A stretch of 64,000 nt of DNA from Nitrososphaerota archaeon (GCA_029785615.1 JAFLZH010000002.1:1-64000), one strand, 5' to 3'; numbered from the stretch's first letter, positions 18,901-27,171 are shown. The notes: a model not told the origin generated them from the sequence alone. Program-made: numbers and translations.

Positions 18901-21900
18901 GCCAGAGGTGGTGTTGACAGGTATCATCGTGACGACCGCGTCCGTCCTGGTGTTGAACACGGTGACGTTGTCATAAGTCAAGGAATTGCACGTGTATCCT
19001 CCGCCGCCAGGAAACGGGGTACAGCGGACCGAGGCCACGCTGCTCCGGCTGTCGACGACGTAGAGGTATCCATTGGTGGGGTCATATACCATCCCTCCGA
19101 TTGAAACGGTCGGAACAGGCACGTTACCCTCCACCTGGCCCGTGGTTGCGTTCAGGATCCACAGCGTGCTCGTCTGCTGGTCGGCGACGAAGACCATGCC
19201 GTCGCTGGAGTACGCCATCGTGCCTGGAGTCGCCCCGAGCAGGATTTCAGATGCGACAGTGTTCGACGAGCCGACGACTGAGACAGCATAGGAGTTAGAG
19301 GACGCCATGTACACCTCTCCGTTCGCGGCATTGACGCTAGTGATGGTGTTGACCGGGGATTCCTGCTCCCCAGCTAATTTAGTGATGTTCGCGACCATGG
19401 TGCCTGTGGCAGGGTTGACGACCGACATCCCGTACGCATTTTCATAGGGAGACTGAAAGACCGGGTTGGAGACGTACAGGTCCCCGTTCGCAGGATTGAA
19501 CGTTGCGGAAGCCGCGCACGCCATGCTCCCCACCTTGGCGGAAACTGACGTGCTTGCGTTGAATGAATACAATCCGCCACCGCTACACCCAAAGTCGTAA
19601 TACCCGAACGCAAGGTACGCCAAGCCGTTGCGGCTGTCGTATGATATTGAGTTGAGACCAGAGAGGTTCAGCGTAGCATTCGAGATCACCGTCCAGGGCG
19701 AAGGTTTCAACACGAGGATGGATGACCCGCGGAAGGTGCTGTTCTCGAACAGGCCTCCCAGGTATACCGTACCGTGCACCGGGTCGACCGACATCGAAGA
19801 GGCGCTGATGGGCACTGTGAAGTTGGATTCGACAGCGCCATTCGTGCCTGAGACCGCGTAGACCACCTGTCTGTAATATGTATCAGAAGAGTTGGTTATC
19901 TGGGCGAGAGCATAATAGGTGTCAGTCGAGCTGGCGAAGCCTGCTGATTGGACCTCGCCGATAAATTCGTTGGCAGAAGGATGCTGGAGGAGCGGGACAA
20001 CGGCAACCACAGCGCCTGTCACCGGATCTATGACTGTGACAGTTTCACCCAGGTAATAGCTCTTGACAGTGTTAGAAAGGACGGAGCTGTTCGTCACGAA
20101 GAGGTCGCCGCTCAACGGGTCTACGGTTAACGTGTCGACTGAGCCTCCGACGGTGAACTCCTGAGTTATGTGCTTGGTCGTCACGTTCACCCCCAGGATG
20201 GTGTTGCCTGCGTTGCCAGTCAGGACGTAGAGCAGCCCATCTGCGGAGTCATATGCAAGCTGCCCGACCTGCCAGTTATAGGCGCCGTACGAGGTCAGGA
20301 CAGGACCAGGGTACACGGTGCCGTTGTAGAGAAGCAACTGCTCGGAATATGTGAAGCCGATGTCCTCTGTGACACCTGAACCGTTGACCAGCACCATCTG
20401 CGTGCGGGGTGGGAGCTGAGGGACGTACGGCCCCACGTCGCGCACAGTGTACGGGTAGTAACCGTCGGGGAAACTGTAGCTGATGGTGCTAGACGTTGAT
20501 GTCTTCGTGGCGTTGGCGAAAGTCATTGTCCATGGAGTGCCCTGGGGCAGGCCTCCTTCCACGAATGTCACCTGGTAGGTGGGGCCGGAGGGGAGGTACC
20601 CGAACTGGTATATCGGCTGAGAGAAAGAACACTCGGAGAAGGAGGAGGTGCAGCCAGGACCGGTCGGCCAGTAAGCGGTCACAGTATATGTCCCGCCAAT
20701 CCAGCCCTGGCCGCCTGTGGTGAAGTTGTCCTGGAAGAGACCGGTCGTGGCGTTTACCGCGACGGTGTCAGAACGGATGACCGTGCCAAACGGGTTCGTC
20801 AAGGTAATCGTAGCGAAGGTGGTGAAATTGACATGCGGGCTCGTCGTTACGTTCCCGTTGACAAGTACTGTCTCGACGTCTGAGTAGAAGACAGCGTTCG
20901 TGTGGACGTTCACTGTCCACAGGCCTGCACCTCCACATATCGAGTACTGAATTGGGACGGAGACGTTGGTGCCTTGAAGCTCGACGTTGCCGCCATATGG
21001 CGACTGGCAGTAACTGATGACACCGAAATACCCGATGTTCATTACGTCATAGGTGTAGTTCCCGTTGGGCTCTGTGAAAGAGACGGTGGATGGCGCCGTC
21101 GCGGAGGAATTGAAACCGCTCAGTGTGACACCCCACAGCTCACCGGCCGGGAAACCTGACTCATCGAAGGTGACCGTGTGGCAGCCGGAGTTGGTGAACT
21201 GGATGGTCTGCGACACGTCGCTCCCGTTGATGACGAGCGTCCTCGACGAGGGTGAAGCGCAGTATCCGTCTCCCGCTGTCACGTTGAGCCGGTAGGCACC
21301 GTTAGGGGCGGAGTATGTGATGACGTCAGACGTCGTGTACTTCGGGAGCGCCCCGGCGATGACCGTGCCCCACCTGTCGCCGGGCGGGAGGCCAGACTCG
21401 GTCAAGGTAGCGTTGAAGCGACCATCGAAGATCACTGACAGGGTGCCGGAGTTGCCGTTGGTCTCGTAGAGCTGCCCGTTTGACTGGTCGAAGAGAATGC
21501 TCGACCGTCCGTAGCCCGTCGATAGCGAGCCTGCCGTCTTGTTGGTCGAAGAGTCGATCGCCGTCGTGTTGCTTTCAACCTGAGCGCAGCCTGAGCCGTA
21601 GCAAGAGTAATACCAACCCGCGTAGAGGTAGCCAGTCGCTGAGTCGTAGACCGCACCTGACGGCAAACACAGCATGCCATACGATTCTCCGAACGACCCG
21701 CAGGAGATTGACGTCGCTGAAGAGGAGTTAGTTTGCGGGCTGACTGTCACTAGAGGGACAGAGCAGGGGCAATTCGAGTCAGAGCCCAGGAATCCTGCGC
21801 CCGAGCCTTCCATATACACGACCCCCGAGGGCGCCACTTCGCCCTGTTGCGCGTCGCCTAGGTACGCCATCGGCGTCCTGCCCACGATGGCGTTCGTGTC

Positions 21901-23067
21901 GTTCAGCGCGAAGACCGACTCGGCTGGCGCTGCGACCCCACAGAGGTAGTACGAGACAGGGACGTACATCTCAGACCCTGAAGAGTAGAAGAGGGGCGAG
22001 TCAGCGTGAGCGCCGTATGGGGAGCCGCTGTTCTGCGAATTGCAACCATTGCTGACGAAATTGAAACCGAGGCTCGAGCTTCCAGCGAGCGAGTTACTGG
22101 CGGTGTCGACGAAGTCGACCAAGGGGTTCGAGTAGTACCCGTCTGAATTCGTGACATAGACCTCGCTGTTCGAAGCATCGTATGCAATCCCCGCGGGATC
22201 AAATGAAGATTGAAGCGGAATCTTGGCGACCACCGAGCCATTCACGGTACTGAGGACGATGACGTTGAGGCTGAAGCCGCAGTTGAGAGTGCTCACCGCG
22301 TACAGATACCCGTTCGTGGGGTCAAAGGCAGCGGTCGTAGGGATGCAGCTGCCGTAGACGCTCGAGTTGCCTACGACGAAGGACTTGGCGACGTGGTCGG
22401 TCAGGGTGTCGACAGCTTCTATCACGAGCGTGCTGTTGGGTCCGCCGCCAAGCACGTACAGAGTCCCTGCCTGCCCGAGAGTCGCCGAAAACGGCGAGAA
22501 TCCGCTCTGCATGCCTGTTGACGGCACGTTCCCCGGGAAGAGCGTGTTGTTGGCGAACGACAACGTGTACTCAACGTATCCGGCAGTGCTGTTCGGGGGG
22601 ATGCCCGGAGATGAGGAGCTCTGCTGCGACAGAGTCGTGGCTGGCTCTGGTACAGCGTTAGCGGGCGGGGCGCTGCTGCTATTGTGCGACCAGGCGCCAG
22701 ATAAGACGCCTCCGAGTGTTCCAGCCGTGCTGGAGAAAACCCTCCAGAGCGCACCACCGAGGGACCCGAGCGCTGAGAGGACCCCACTTAGTAGCGAGTT
22801 GCTGCTCTGAAACACCCACCCTAGCCGCGTCGTGGGACCTGAAGCCGAGGCTTCGGGGACGAGCTTGGCCACCAGGACATTTCTTTCCACGTATCCCTGA
22901 CCTGACTGCAGTTGGGAGGCGGGGGCGGAAGAGGGAGGATGTAGGAACCAACTCGACGTGCTCGCGATAGGGACGAACGGGCCGAGCGCCATCAACGCGG
23001 TCACGACGAGTGCGAGGGCCTTCATCCTGCCTGCCGCAGAACGCCGATACATGGGGAGCGGTGTCAA
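12979..23067 (-). CDS. Giant 3362-residue cell-surface protein with beta-propeller and Ig-like domains
   Basis: Seen in order: signal sequence (residues ~12-35); a first set of YVTN-type beta-propeller blades (~165-545; e.g. FDPTNGYLYAVST, YDASNSEVYVTNS); three Ig-like repeats with the archaeal motif TESGLPPGxxW (~550, 626, 829); a second, longer propeller region (~910-1645); carboxypeptidase-regulatory-like beta sandwiches (~1650-2020); DUF11/Ig-like repeats (~2090-2310); a helical segment (~2500-2680); further carboxypeptidase-regulatory, SbsA-like and PKD-like domains (~2710-3100); a proline run (~3149); a Thr/Ser stalk (~3250-3320); and a C-terminal membrane span ending in basic residues (~3324-3352). 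Very rich in NxS/T sequons. Probably an adhesin, S-layer-associated or sensing stalk protein. No protease active site seen. Confidence 0.88.
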   Translation of the reverse strand: MTPLPMYRRSAAGRMKALALVVTALMALGPFVPIASTSSWFLHPPSSAPASQLQSGQGYVERNVLVAKLVPEASASGPTTRLGWVFQSSNSLLSGVLSALGSLGGALWRVFSSTAGTLGGVLSGAWSHNSSSAPPANAVPEPATTLSQQSSSSPGIPPNSTAGYVEYTLSFANNTLFPGNVPSTGMQSGFSPFSATLGQAGTLYVLGGGPNSTLVIEAVDTLTDHVAKSFVVGNSSVYGSCIPTTAAFDPTNGYLYAVSTLNCGFSLNVIVLSTVNGSVVAKIPLQSSFDPAGIAYDASNSEVYVTNSDGYYSNPLVDFVDTASNSLAGSSSLGFNFVSNGCNSQNSGSPYGAHADSPLFYSSGSEMYVPVSYYLCGVAAPAESVFALNDTNAIVGRTPMAYLGDAQQGEVAPSGVVYMEGSGAGFLGSDSNCPCSVPLVTVSPQTNSSSATSISCGSFGESYGMLCLPSGAVYDSATGYLYAGWYYSCYGSGCAQVESNTTAIDSSTNKTAGSLSTGYGRSSILFDQSNGQLYETNGNSGTLSVIFDGRFNATLTESGLPPGDRWGTVIAGALPKYTTSDVITYSAPNGAYRLNVTAGDGYCASPSSRTLVINGSDVSQTIQFTNSGCHTVTFDESGFPAGELWGVTLSGFNSSATAPSTVSFTEPNGNYTYDVMNIGYFGVISYCQSPYGGNVELQGTNVSVPIQYSICGGAGLWTVNVHTNAVFYSDVETVLVNGNVTTSPHVNFTTFATITLTNPFGTVIRSDTVAVNATTGLFQDNFTTGGQGWIGGTYTVTAYWPTGPGCTSSFSECSFSQPIYQFGYLPSGPTYQVTFVEGGLPQGTPWTMTFANATKTSTSSTISYSFPDGYYPYTVRDVGPYVPQLPPRTQMVLVNGSGVTEDIGFTYSEQLLLYNGTVYPGPVLTSYGAYNWQVGQLAYDSADGLLYVLTGNAGNTILGVNVTTKHITQEFTVGGSVDTLTVDPLSGDLFVTNSSVLSNTVKSYYLGETVTVIDPVTGAVVAVVPLLQHPSANEFIGEVQSAGFASSTDTYYALAQITNSSDTYYRQVVYAVSGTNGAVESNFTVPISASSMSVDPVHGTVYLGGLFENSTFRGSSILVLKPSPWTVISNATLNLSGLNSISYDSRNGLAYLAFGYYDFGCSGGGLYSFNASTSVSAKVGSMACAASATFNPANGDLYVSNPVFQSPYENAYGMSVVNPATGTMVANITKLAGEQESPVNTITSVNAANGEVYMASSNSYAVSVVGSSNTVASEILLGATPGTMAYSSDGMVFVADQQTSTLWILNATTGQVEGNVPVPTVSIGGMVYDPTNGYLYVVDSRSSVASVRCTPFPGGGGYTCNSLTYDNVTVFNTRTDAVVTMIPVNTTSGSPFEGVNLISAAYDPVSNRIFVTGTNANEGFVFVIDASTNVLVGNISLGAQPSATGAIAYNPVTGYVYALGGEECISTNYYCQAEGSDRLYAINGSTETVVTNSSVPLSDAMAVDSNTGTIYTVGDGFLSFELAAINATTGSVITVTPLPCSSQSGVDTCGTTAAAYDPENGVVYVAVIAGGSPILAFYDTAAKATGVIYDGGPTDTRSLNGLGTAGQQIVIYDPSADELFTSAWYSSGYPLLGAISMIRPLNVSFVPVSSSSLQVSTLLPNGSPVSGVSISVAGLQFITGSTGTLTFTGLPSGASEPVQACIAGLCTTKTVTLAPGGNTISFEVQPVQASVVDPQGRPVGGVQLTYSGTGGIAGLFTTNSSGLAPSILSPSGATFTVSTNLYGTGLPYETPPAESFTVNGTTPVIVLQPLPTGTLQGVVVYSNGTLVASARVTLSEQVNGLTLTDSTSTNSTGGYSATFYAGFVTASALSPLSNSSSPEYATIPPNGVTTLNFTILLIGTGYINLQLYTQYLGGTLQGPLPVDWRVGAHYGIYAQDPQGYQYRIPYFSSLENTIQVTGYSGEQFTVCVHGYEANLPSECVPVTFDIYRNATAVIKLIQPGVLRGAVIDAATGSPVSSWSASVYSLNATGYASFVTGISNYTSSLYYGVPQLGEYRLDVFSYVGSDELWGQVTVNASASQVYQLGNIALYMGAGDLFTGKAGNTLSVIPGESAPGGTLFLRATYNYTGSFALGNVSMLLPAPAGTTAVAGGFLLGGKPVNASPSSSGYYSVPLGDISSGASGEVRYELQIGDGYNGSSLALLALVNYTVGGKGYEEALATATETVEQVTLSAPLSLSTLNTTVSGQAPPGSALDLYSNDTLLGTTAVPAGGYWGLNVTLPSAGSQTTYQLHAVALTTSGVHVYSPSVSVAYDNTEPQLARICMEQTDGRLMCWDPQDGIPHFPYVFVPGMPMTFTITFSLPSLVDDVSVSVPGVGTVNATLDQDGLYRATMVPYAFGDVYINYNVLRIPKGNGATLPFPTAAQILSGLPPGLIEHANYTVLANTTTSFELLINVPSNMSYVFGGTSLEVSATFTPNELYTLTAGDIRNLTETGYPLYNITSSTRVTPNGTSYNASFFVPYSALPPAMVKELDQPMSTCSNCPTMGGEGVSVGQKVVEEVAPKLLEDGKPLGRAIPFVGAFFSAWGWLDDHQWVELQDVKLQQLTSCASSAPGAFASQSQYFINEANKYSATVSGLGHTAEANDVAGGVLSFVPLAGSEVGMISGGASIAYSVGESQLSAKISAAISNCEKDLHSAPPGSDTANVNPIEDPSGVVYAGLLTNPVANATVTVFQFNSTEGQWVPWGASGYGQLNPQQTDPEGRYAWFVPAGRYMVVVQAPGFSTARSIVVYVPPPATGVDINLLPLSSPEVSGVSAFSNSTGSYIGLSFDQLMRASSLNGSTITVSAPGGQTVSGRVVPVAPQTAPDGDPLTSEVVFVPSSPLTAGTNYTVAVSTTVSNYANMTMPAPHTASVSLAVRSYSLSTNALDVGVGEPVNATAVTNDPLAKYVQFTWISPAGALVSSTTAALLSSESSTSITPNSNGTWVVEASFTDGTNVIKTVSRTFYVVEPAALTGVFATATANSSGSASVDDALINGVSVTVTGLAPGIGLSVNSFDYQTVPPGTPSLAGTATYFDLEVSGASTGTATVCFSGAAVTSSYLLYYYSSSTGQWLLASGIAFSPPDTVCGTIAASELSGTPMAAVLPPATPPPPPPAFSFSVGVTPATVTGQQGSAVTATVSVSLVSGSAQLVTLSSSGLPNGTSVSFSQGSCTPGCSSTLTIDVSAYVSPGSYTVVVTGSGGGYSESAMLTLIVTPATTTTTTTPTMTTTSTATSTATITSTSATTTSNAVSSANATPTSTTTASTTTSQAAQSTSATSSATTFAGLPLSVNYTLALVAIIIVVLVASAILAVARRRGASAYHVNY

Positions 23068-23929
23068 GGATCAGGCCTTCGCGCACAAACCCAAGCCGCA
23101 CTCGTCTGTGGCCCTGTTACGCAAGATACAACGCGGCGGCTCCCCCCGAGCATCTTGCTCATTGTGGCTCACCCAAAATATAAGAGGCGGTTTTCCTGAA
23201 ACCAGTAAACCCACATTTCGGAACTCCCATGAAGCGCACGGGAACCGACGATGGGGACGGGCGTTCAGACACAGCTTGCGATGGTGGCGTTCGATGGCGA
23301 CGGGGCTGGCCGAGGGAGGCAACTTTCGCCACCTGGGTCGTTGACCGCACACGATTCTACTTCGCGACGGCGCTTTGCCGCGGTGGCGTGGTCTGGCTCG
23401 TCAGAGTGCGCCAGATTGGTTCTAGGGAGCGGGGATAAACTCGGAATTGCTCGATGCGACCGTGGCTCCGCGGCTTGTAGTTGGAGCCCTCTGAGCACGA
23501 CAGAGTATGGAACGGATGTCGCTAGGTTCCGACCCTAACTGGCGCGTATGAGAAATCAGCAGACCCGCCTTCACTCTGCCTCGCAGGTCACGCGTCTCCC
23601 GTGAACCCAGGTTAGCCTAGTTATTCCCAGATGTGGCCGCTTTGGACCTGCAACAGAAGAGAATCGTGAGGGCTAGAAATCCGGCTGCAGGTCAAGCCGT
23701 CACACATACGACTTGGCAGTCGAATCGGTCATGAAAATTGGCCGGCTTGATGCAGATTCGGGGGTCCCACGGCAAAGCTCCGGTCGTGGAGGGTGCTGGA
23801 TTCTATCCTTCTAGGTTAGCTGAAGAGAGTGTGTAGGTTTAATGCCCCGGGCGGGATGCTCCTACCGCGATGGCTAATCCCCGCCTCCAAGGCTGGCCCG
23901 TCTTAAATATCCCAAGGGGGCCATATCGC
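23068..23929. other. 860-base intergenic region
   Basis: The left edge holds the promoter of the giant surface gene. The right edge holds the TATA box of the integrase fragment (CTTAAATAT at about 23902-23910, ~25 bases before its ATG). Between them I see no gene with recognisable motifs and no tRNA. Confidence 0.4.
23173..23203 (-). promoter_or_regulatory. Promoter and inverted repeat of the giant surface protein gene
   Basis: Minus-strand TATA box CTTATATTTTGG at 23173-23184, about 105-115 bases ahead of the ATG, so a leader of roughly 85 bases is expected. A perfect inverted repeat GGTTT-N5-AAACC at 23189-23203 abuts it upstream. Confidence 0.5.
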
Positions 23930-24149
23930 ATGACGCCGGACAAGATACACGACTACGAGTACGAACTGAGGAATGCGACAGAGAGGCTTGACAGAGACGC
24001 TTGACAGAGACGTCCTCGTGAGGGCGGCGGACAGGAAGCTGATCCAGGCGTTCCTGCGGCACATCAAGGCCCAGGACGTCTCAACCGGGAGGCTCGCGAA
24101 GTACACCAACATGCTCCACACCGCGTCGACCCTGATCCGGGTCCCCTGA
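23930..24149 (+). pseudogene. Tyrosine recombinase/integrase N-terminal fragment, frameshifted
   Basis: The peptide MTPDKIHDYEYELRNATERLD, continued after a frame change by RKLIQAFLRHIKAQ and STGRLAKYTNMLHTASTLI, is the N-terminal SAM-like DNA-binding domain of archaeal XerA/phage-type integrases. The frame is broken by a perfect 13-base tandem duplication (GCTTGACAGAGAC at 23986-23998 and 23999-24011); removing one copy restores the reading frame. The catalytic domain (R..H.R..Y) is absent because the frame stops at 24147-24149. A TATA box CTTAAATAT lies ~25 bases ahead of the ATG. A scar of a mobile element. Confidence 0.7.
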
Positions 24150-24162
24150 AGTCAGAGCCGGT

Positions 24163-24441
24163 TCATCCTGGGATGGAGAAGAACCTGGTCGCGGCGGCCG
24201 AGTTGGGGAAGGACTTCGAGTTGAAGGCGCCGGTGGAGGTGGAGGAGACGCTGAGGATGGCGAGGATTGCGCCGAACCCTCTGGCCCAGCTCTCGAGCGA
24301 ATAGCCTCCCGGTTCGTCGGAGAACTTCTGTCTCCCGAGGTTGTTCAGGGCGTTGACGGTCCTGTCCCTGAGCTGACGGAAGTCAAGCTCTGGGGACCCT
24401 TGAATCCTCGTCCTGTGCCTGTGGTATGATTGGTTCTTCAC
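24163..24441 (-). pseudogene. Truncated paralogue of the coiled-coil protein at 4104-4895
   Basis: The first ~54 residues (HRHRTRIQGSPELDFRQLRD, then RTVNALNNLGRQKFSDEPGG and YSLESWARG) match the N-terminal head of the 4104-4895 product almost residue for residue. After about 24280 the match ends abruptly and the coiled-coil region is missing. The plus strand of the replaced part (24173-24304) is itself open and reads as a plausible but unrecognised protein end (ELGKDFELKAPVEVEETLRM). This looks like a breakpoint where another fragment was inserted. The shared promoter element is retained near 24500-24517. Confidence 0.65.
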
Positions 24442-24633
24442 CTCTCGTTCATCTCCTGAGGGCCGACTTCAACTGGCACGCAGAGCTTAGCAGGAACCGG
24501 ATTTAAGCGGTCCATCTGGCGATGTTCGTCGGGGGCGGAGTGGAAGGTGAGCGGGAACCAGGCGCGCAGGAGGCTAGCCATCGGGCCGTCGGAGCGCCGG
24601 GGGAGCGAAGGGCCGCCCACCGTTCCAGTTCAG

Positions 24634-24656
24634 TGTAACGGCGGTTACCTTATATC
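24634..24656 (+). promoter_or_regulatory. Palindromic operator next to the TATA box of the universal stress protein gene
   Basis: TGTAACGGCGGTTACC at 24634-24649 (half-sites GTAAC/GTTAC with a 4-base spacer) is followed at once by TTATAT (24650-24655). The same palindrome and arrangement occur at the Ehr operon and the ChrB-like gene. Confidence 0.6.
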
Positions 24657-24669
24657 CCCACGATAGCTG

Positions 24670-25113
24670 ATGCCCGAGCTGACAGGTGGGAGAGCCCTGC
24701 TGAGAAAGCTGCTTTTGGGGTACGACGGGTCGGCCCAGTCGGAACGCGCCCTCGCCCTCGCGGTCGAGATCGCCTCGCAGAACGAGGTCTCGGTGATTCA
24801 CATCGCATATGTGGTTCGGAAGCCGGCCGGAGCCCCAGACCCCGTCCCCGACGAGCTTGTGGAGTCGCTGAAGAGGTCAGCCGCTGAGACCCTGCTGAAC
24901 GCCGAGCGGACGGTGAAGAAGGGCCTGCTCGACGCAGCGTCCCACATAGAAGTCGGGGACCCGGGGGAGAAGCTTCTGGAGCTGGCATCCGCGTTGAAGC
25001 CAGACCTCGTTGTCCTCGGGGCCCTACAGCACTCCGCTTCCGAGAAGCTTGTCGGGACGACGTCTTCGCATTTCCTGAAGTCCAGGCCCTACTCTCTGCT
25101 CATAGTGCCCTGA
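24670..25113 (+). CDS. Universal stress protein (UspA family)
   Basis: 147-residue single-domain Usp. Seen: opening strand KLLLGYDGSAQSERALALAVEIA, VSVIHIAYVV, and the C-terminal nucleotide-binding region DLVVLGALQHSASEKLVGTTSSHFLKSRPYSLLIVP. The usual G-x2-G-x9-G(S/T) ATP motif is altered at its first glycines (GALQHSASEKLVGTTS), so ATP binding is uncertain. The promoter carries the TGTAAC-N4-GTTAC palindrome, so it is probably co-regulated with the convergent Ehr-type operon whose last gene ends 6 bases away. Confidence 0.87.
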   Translation: MPELTGGRALLRKLLLGYDGSAQSERALALAVEIASQNEVSVIHIAYVVRKPAGAPDPVPDELVESLKRSAAETLLNAERTVKKGLLDAASHIEVGDPGEKLLELASALKPDLVVLGALQHSASEKLVGTTSSHFLKSRPYSLLIVP

Positions 25114-25119
25114 TCTCTC

Positions 25120-27171
25120 TCAGCCTGCGGTGAGCAGGATGTAGGTCAGCACAAAGACGAGGGCGGCCATTATGTAGACGATGTAGAGGCCCAGCTTCCC
25201 AGGCATCACCTTCCTGCTCGTATAGGCGGATAGCCCCAAGGCCCACTTGGCGAGGACGTCGTAGAACTTCTTGAACACGTCGAGCACCTCGAGGTCCACC
25301 ACATACTCCTCTGGGGACCTGATGACCGTCCGCTGCACAGGGCCTACCTGGACCACGCTCTCCTTGGTCCTGAAGAGGAACCTCAGCATGACTCTGATCG
25401 GCGTGCTGTAGCCGAAGGAGTTGTACATGGCGGAGGAGTCGTCCGCCAGGGCCGCTCCCGCGAACCATCCGGGGGTCCTCCTGACGCGGAGCCCGAATCG
25501 GGGGGGACGCGCTCGGACGGCACCGGCGACGGCCAGGGTGACCATCAGGATGGAGAGGAACGCCAGGGCTGTGAAGGTGGGGGAGAAGCCGCCGAACGGG
25601 CTGCCTGAGAGGATCACGAACGGGGCGGGGACGCCCAGCAGCCCTGTGACGAACAGCCCATATGGGTTCGCCCCCAGCATCCGCGATGCCGCCTGAGAGG
25701 CGAGGTAGAACACGCCCGGCGCCGCTACGCCGACCGCGACGATGAGCGCTGCGAAGTAGGCGAGGCCCCCCTCGATGTACCCCCCTCCCTTTTCGCCAGG
25801 CGCAGCGATCCTCTTCGGCCAGAGTATTCCGAACCCATAGACTTTGGTCATGGTGACCACCATTATGCCAGCGGCGAGGGCGACCACCGCCCCCACCAAG
25901 GCACCCAAGATCTGGCTGGCCAGATCTCCGAACCTGAACGACTGGAACAGCGCTTCGAGGATCATCCACTCCGAGACGAATCCGGCGAGTGGGGGGACGG
26001 CCGCGAGCGAGAGGGCGGTGAAGATTCCGATGGCGCCTACCCCCCTCACCCCACCCGCGGGGACCGGGTTTGCGCTGGTCAGGTCGAAGGTCCCCCTGAG
26101 CTTGCTCATCCACCCGTTCAACAGGAAGAGGGACGCCTTCGAGACGGAGTGAGAGAAAGCGTGGAAGAGGGCTGCCACCAGGGCGAAGTCAGCCAGGAAG
26201 GTGAGCCTATAGTAGGTGGCGATGAGATACACACCGATGGCCACCACTATCATCCCGTTGTTCTCTATGGTGCTGTACGCGGGCAGGCCCTTCGAGTGCT
26301 CGGAGACCGAGCTGAACAGGGCCCCCAGGAGGGCCGACACCCCCCCGACGGTCAGGGCGAGCCATCCCCACCACAGTTGATACCCTCCCAGGTGCGAGAC
26401 GACGTCGATGATGCCGTAGACCCCCATGAGGGTGAGCGTTGAAGAGAGCAGGGCTGACGCGTTCGAAGGGGCGCTCGAGTGAGCTATCGGGAGCCATTCG
26501 CTCATATGGAACGGGGCCAGCCCCATCTTCAGGCCGAAGCCCAGGAGGGCGGTGACGAAGATCCAAGGACCCAGAGGCGTGACAACCCTGGCGGCGGGGC
26601 CCATGAAGCTGAAGGTGCCTGCGGCGGAGAAGAGTCCGGCAAAGGAGAGCATGATGAGCACGCTGCTCCCTTCCCCGAAGGCCAGGAAGAGGTAAGCCGC
26701 GTTCCTCACCCCCTCCTTGTCCCCCTTCCCTTCGAGGATCATGAAGAAGGAAGCGATGGTCATCGACTCCCAGCCGATCAGGAAGGTGAACGCGTCACCG
26801 CTCACCAGTACGATGACCATCGACAGGATGGTGAGGAGCAGGAGAGAAGAGAGGGAATTAGGATAGTCGTCATCGTACCTCACAGAGTACAGGCAGGTCC
26901 CTAGCCAGACCAGCGAAGAAATCAGGAGGAAATAGGCGTTGAGCGAGGAGACCTGGAGTTGGGCGTGGCTCGTGGAGTTCACCAGCCAGAGGTCGATGGA
27001 GACCGTCCTGCCCGACGTCAGAGCGATAAGCGAGAGCGCCACCCCCAGGGCGGAACCCACGCCCCCCAGCACGTATGCGGCCTTCTTGGCGAACAGCCCT
27101 AGCGCGAAACCCGCACCGAACAGCGCTAGGGTCCCGAAGAGGAGGCCGGAGATCAGGTATGCCGGGATCAT
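25120..27171 (-). CDS. Ehr/Hyf-type complex antiporter-like subunit (NuoL/HyfB-like)
   Basis: 683-residue proton-conducting membrane protein of the NuoL/MrpA/HyfB family and last gene of the six-gene operon. Seen: about 16 membrane spans; the proton-translocation hallmark GWESMTIASFFMI (Glu in span 5); the Lys-containing segment GLKMGLAPFHMSEWLPIAHSSAPSNASALLSS; YSTIENNGMI; and the long C-terminal extension with further spans. The open frame extends to 27249, but the natural start is ATG at 27171, which overlaps the stop of the small subunit gene (ATGA). The preceding in-frame residues are polar and unlike the family. Confidence 0.88.
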   Translation of the reverse strand: MIPAYLISGLLFGTLALFGAGFALGLFAKKAAYVLGGVGSALGVALSLIALTSGRTVSIDLWLVNSTSHAQLQVSSLNAYFLLISSLVWLGTCLYSVRYDDDYPNSLSSLLLLTILSMVIVLVSGDAFTFLIGWESMTIASFFMILEGKGDKEGVRNAAYLFLAFGEGSSVLIMLSFAGLFSAAGTFSFMGPAARVVTPLGPWIFVTALLGFGLKMGLAPFHMSEWLPIAHSSAPSNASALLSSTLTLMGVYGIIDVVSHLGGYQLWWGWLALTVGGVSALLGALFSSVSEHSKGLPAYSTIENNGMIVVAIGVYLIATYYRLTFLADFALVAALFHAFSHSVSKASLFLLNGWMSKLRGTFDLTSANPVPAGGVRGVGAIGIFTALSLAAVPPLAGFVSEWMILEALFQSFRFGDLASQILGALVGAVVALAAGIMVVTMTKVYGFGILWPKRIAAPGEKGGGYIEGGLAYFAALIVAVGVAAPGVFYLASQAASRMLGANPYGLFVTGLLGVPAPFVILSGSPFGGFSPTFTALAFLSILMVTLAVAGAVRARPPRFGLRVRRTPGWFAGAALADDSSAMYNSFGYSTPIRVMLRFLFRTKESVVQVGPVQRTVIRSPEEYVVDLEVLDVFKKFYDVLAKWALGLSAYTSRKVMPGKLGLYIVYIMAALVFVLTYILLTAG

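Noticed and set aside
25100-26113. 337-codon open frame on the minus strand
   Set aside because: Overlaps the NuoL-like gene in another frame; rich in R, G and P without motifs.
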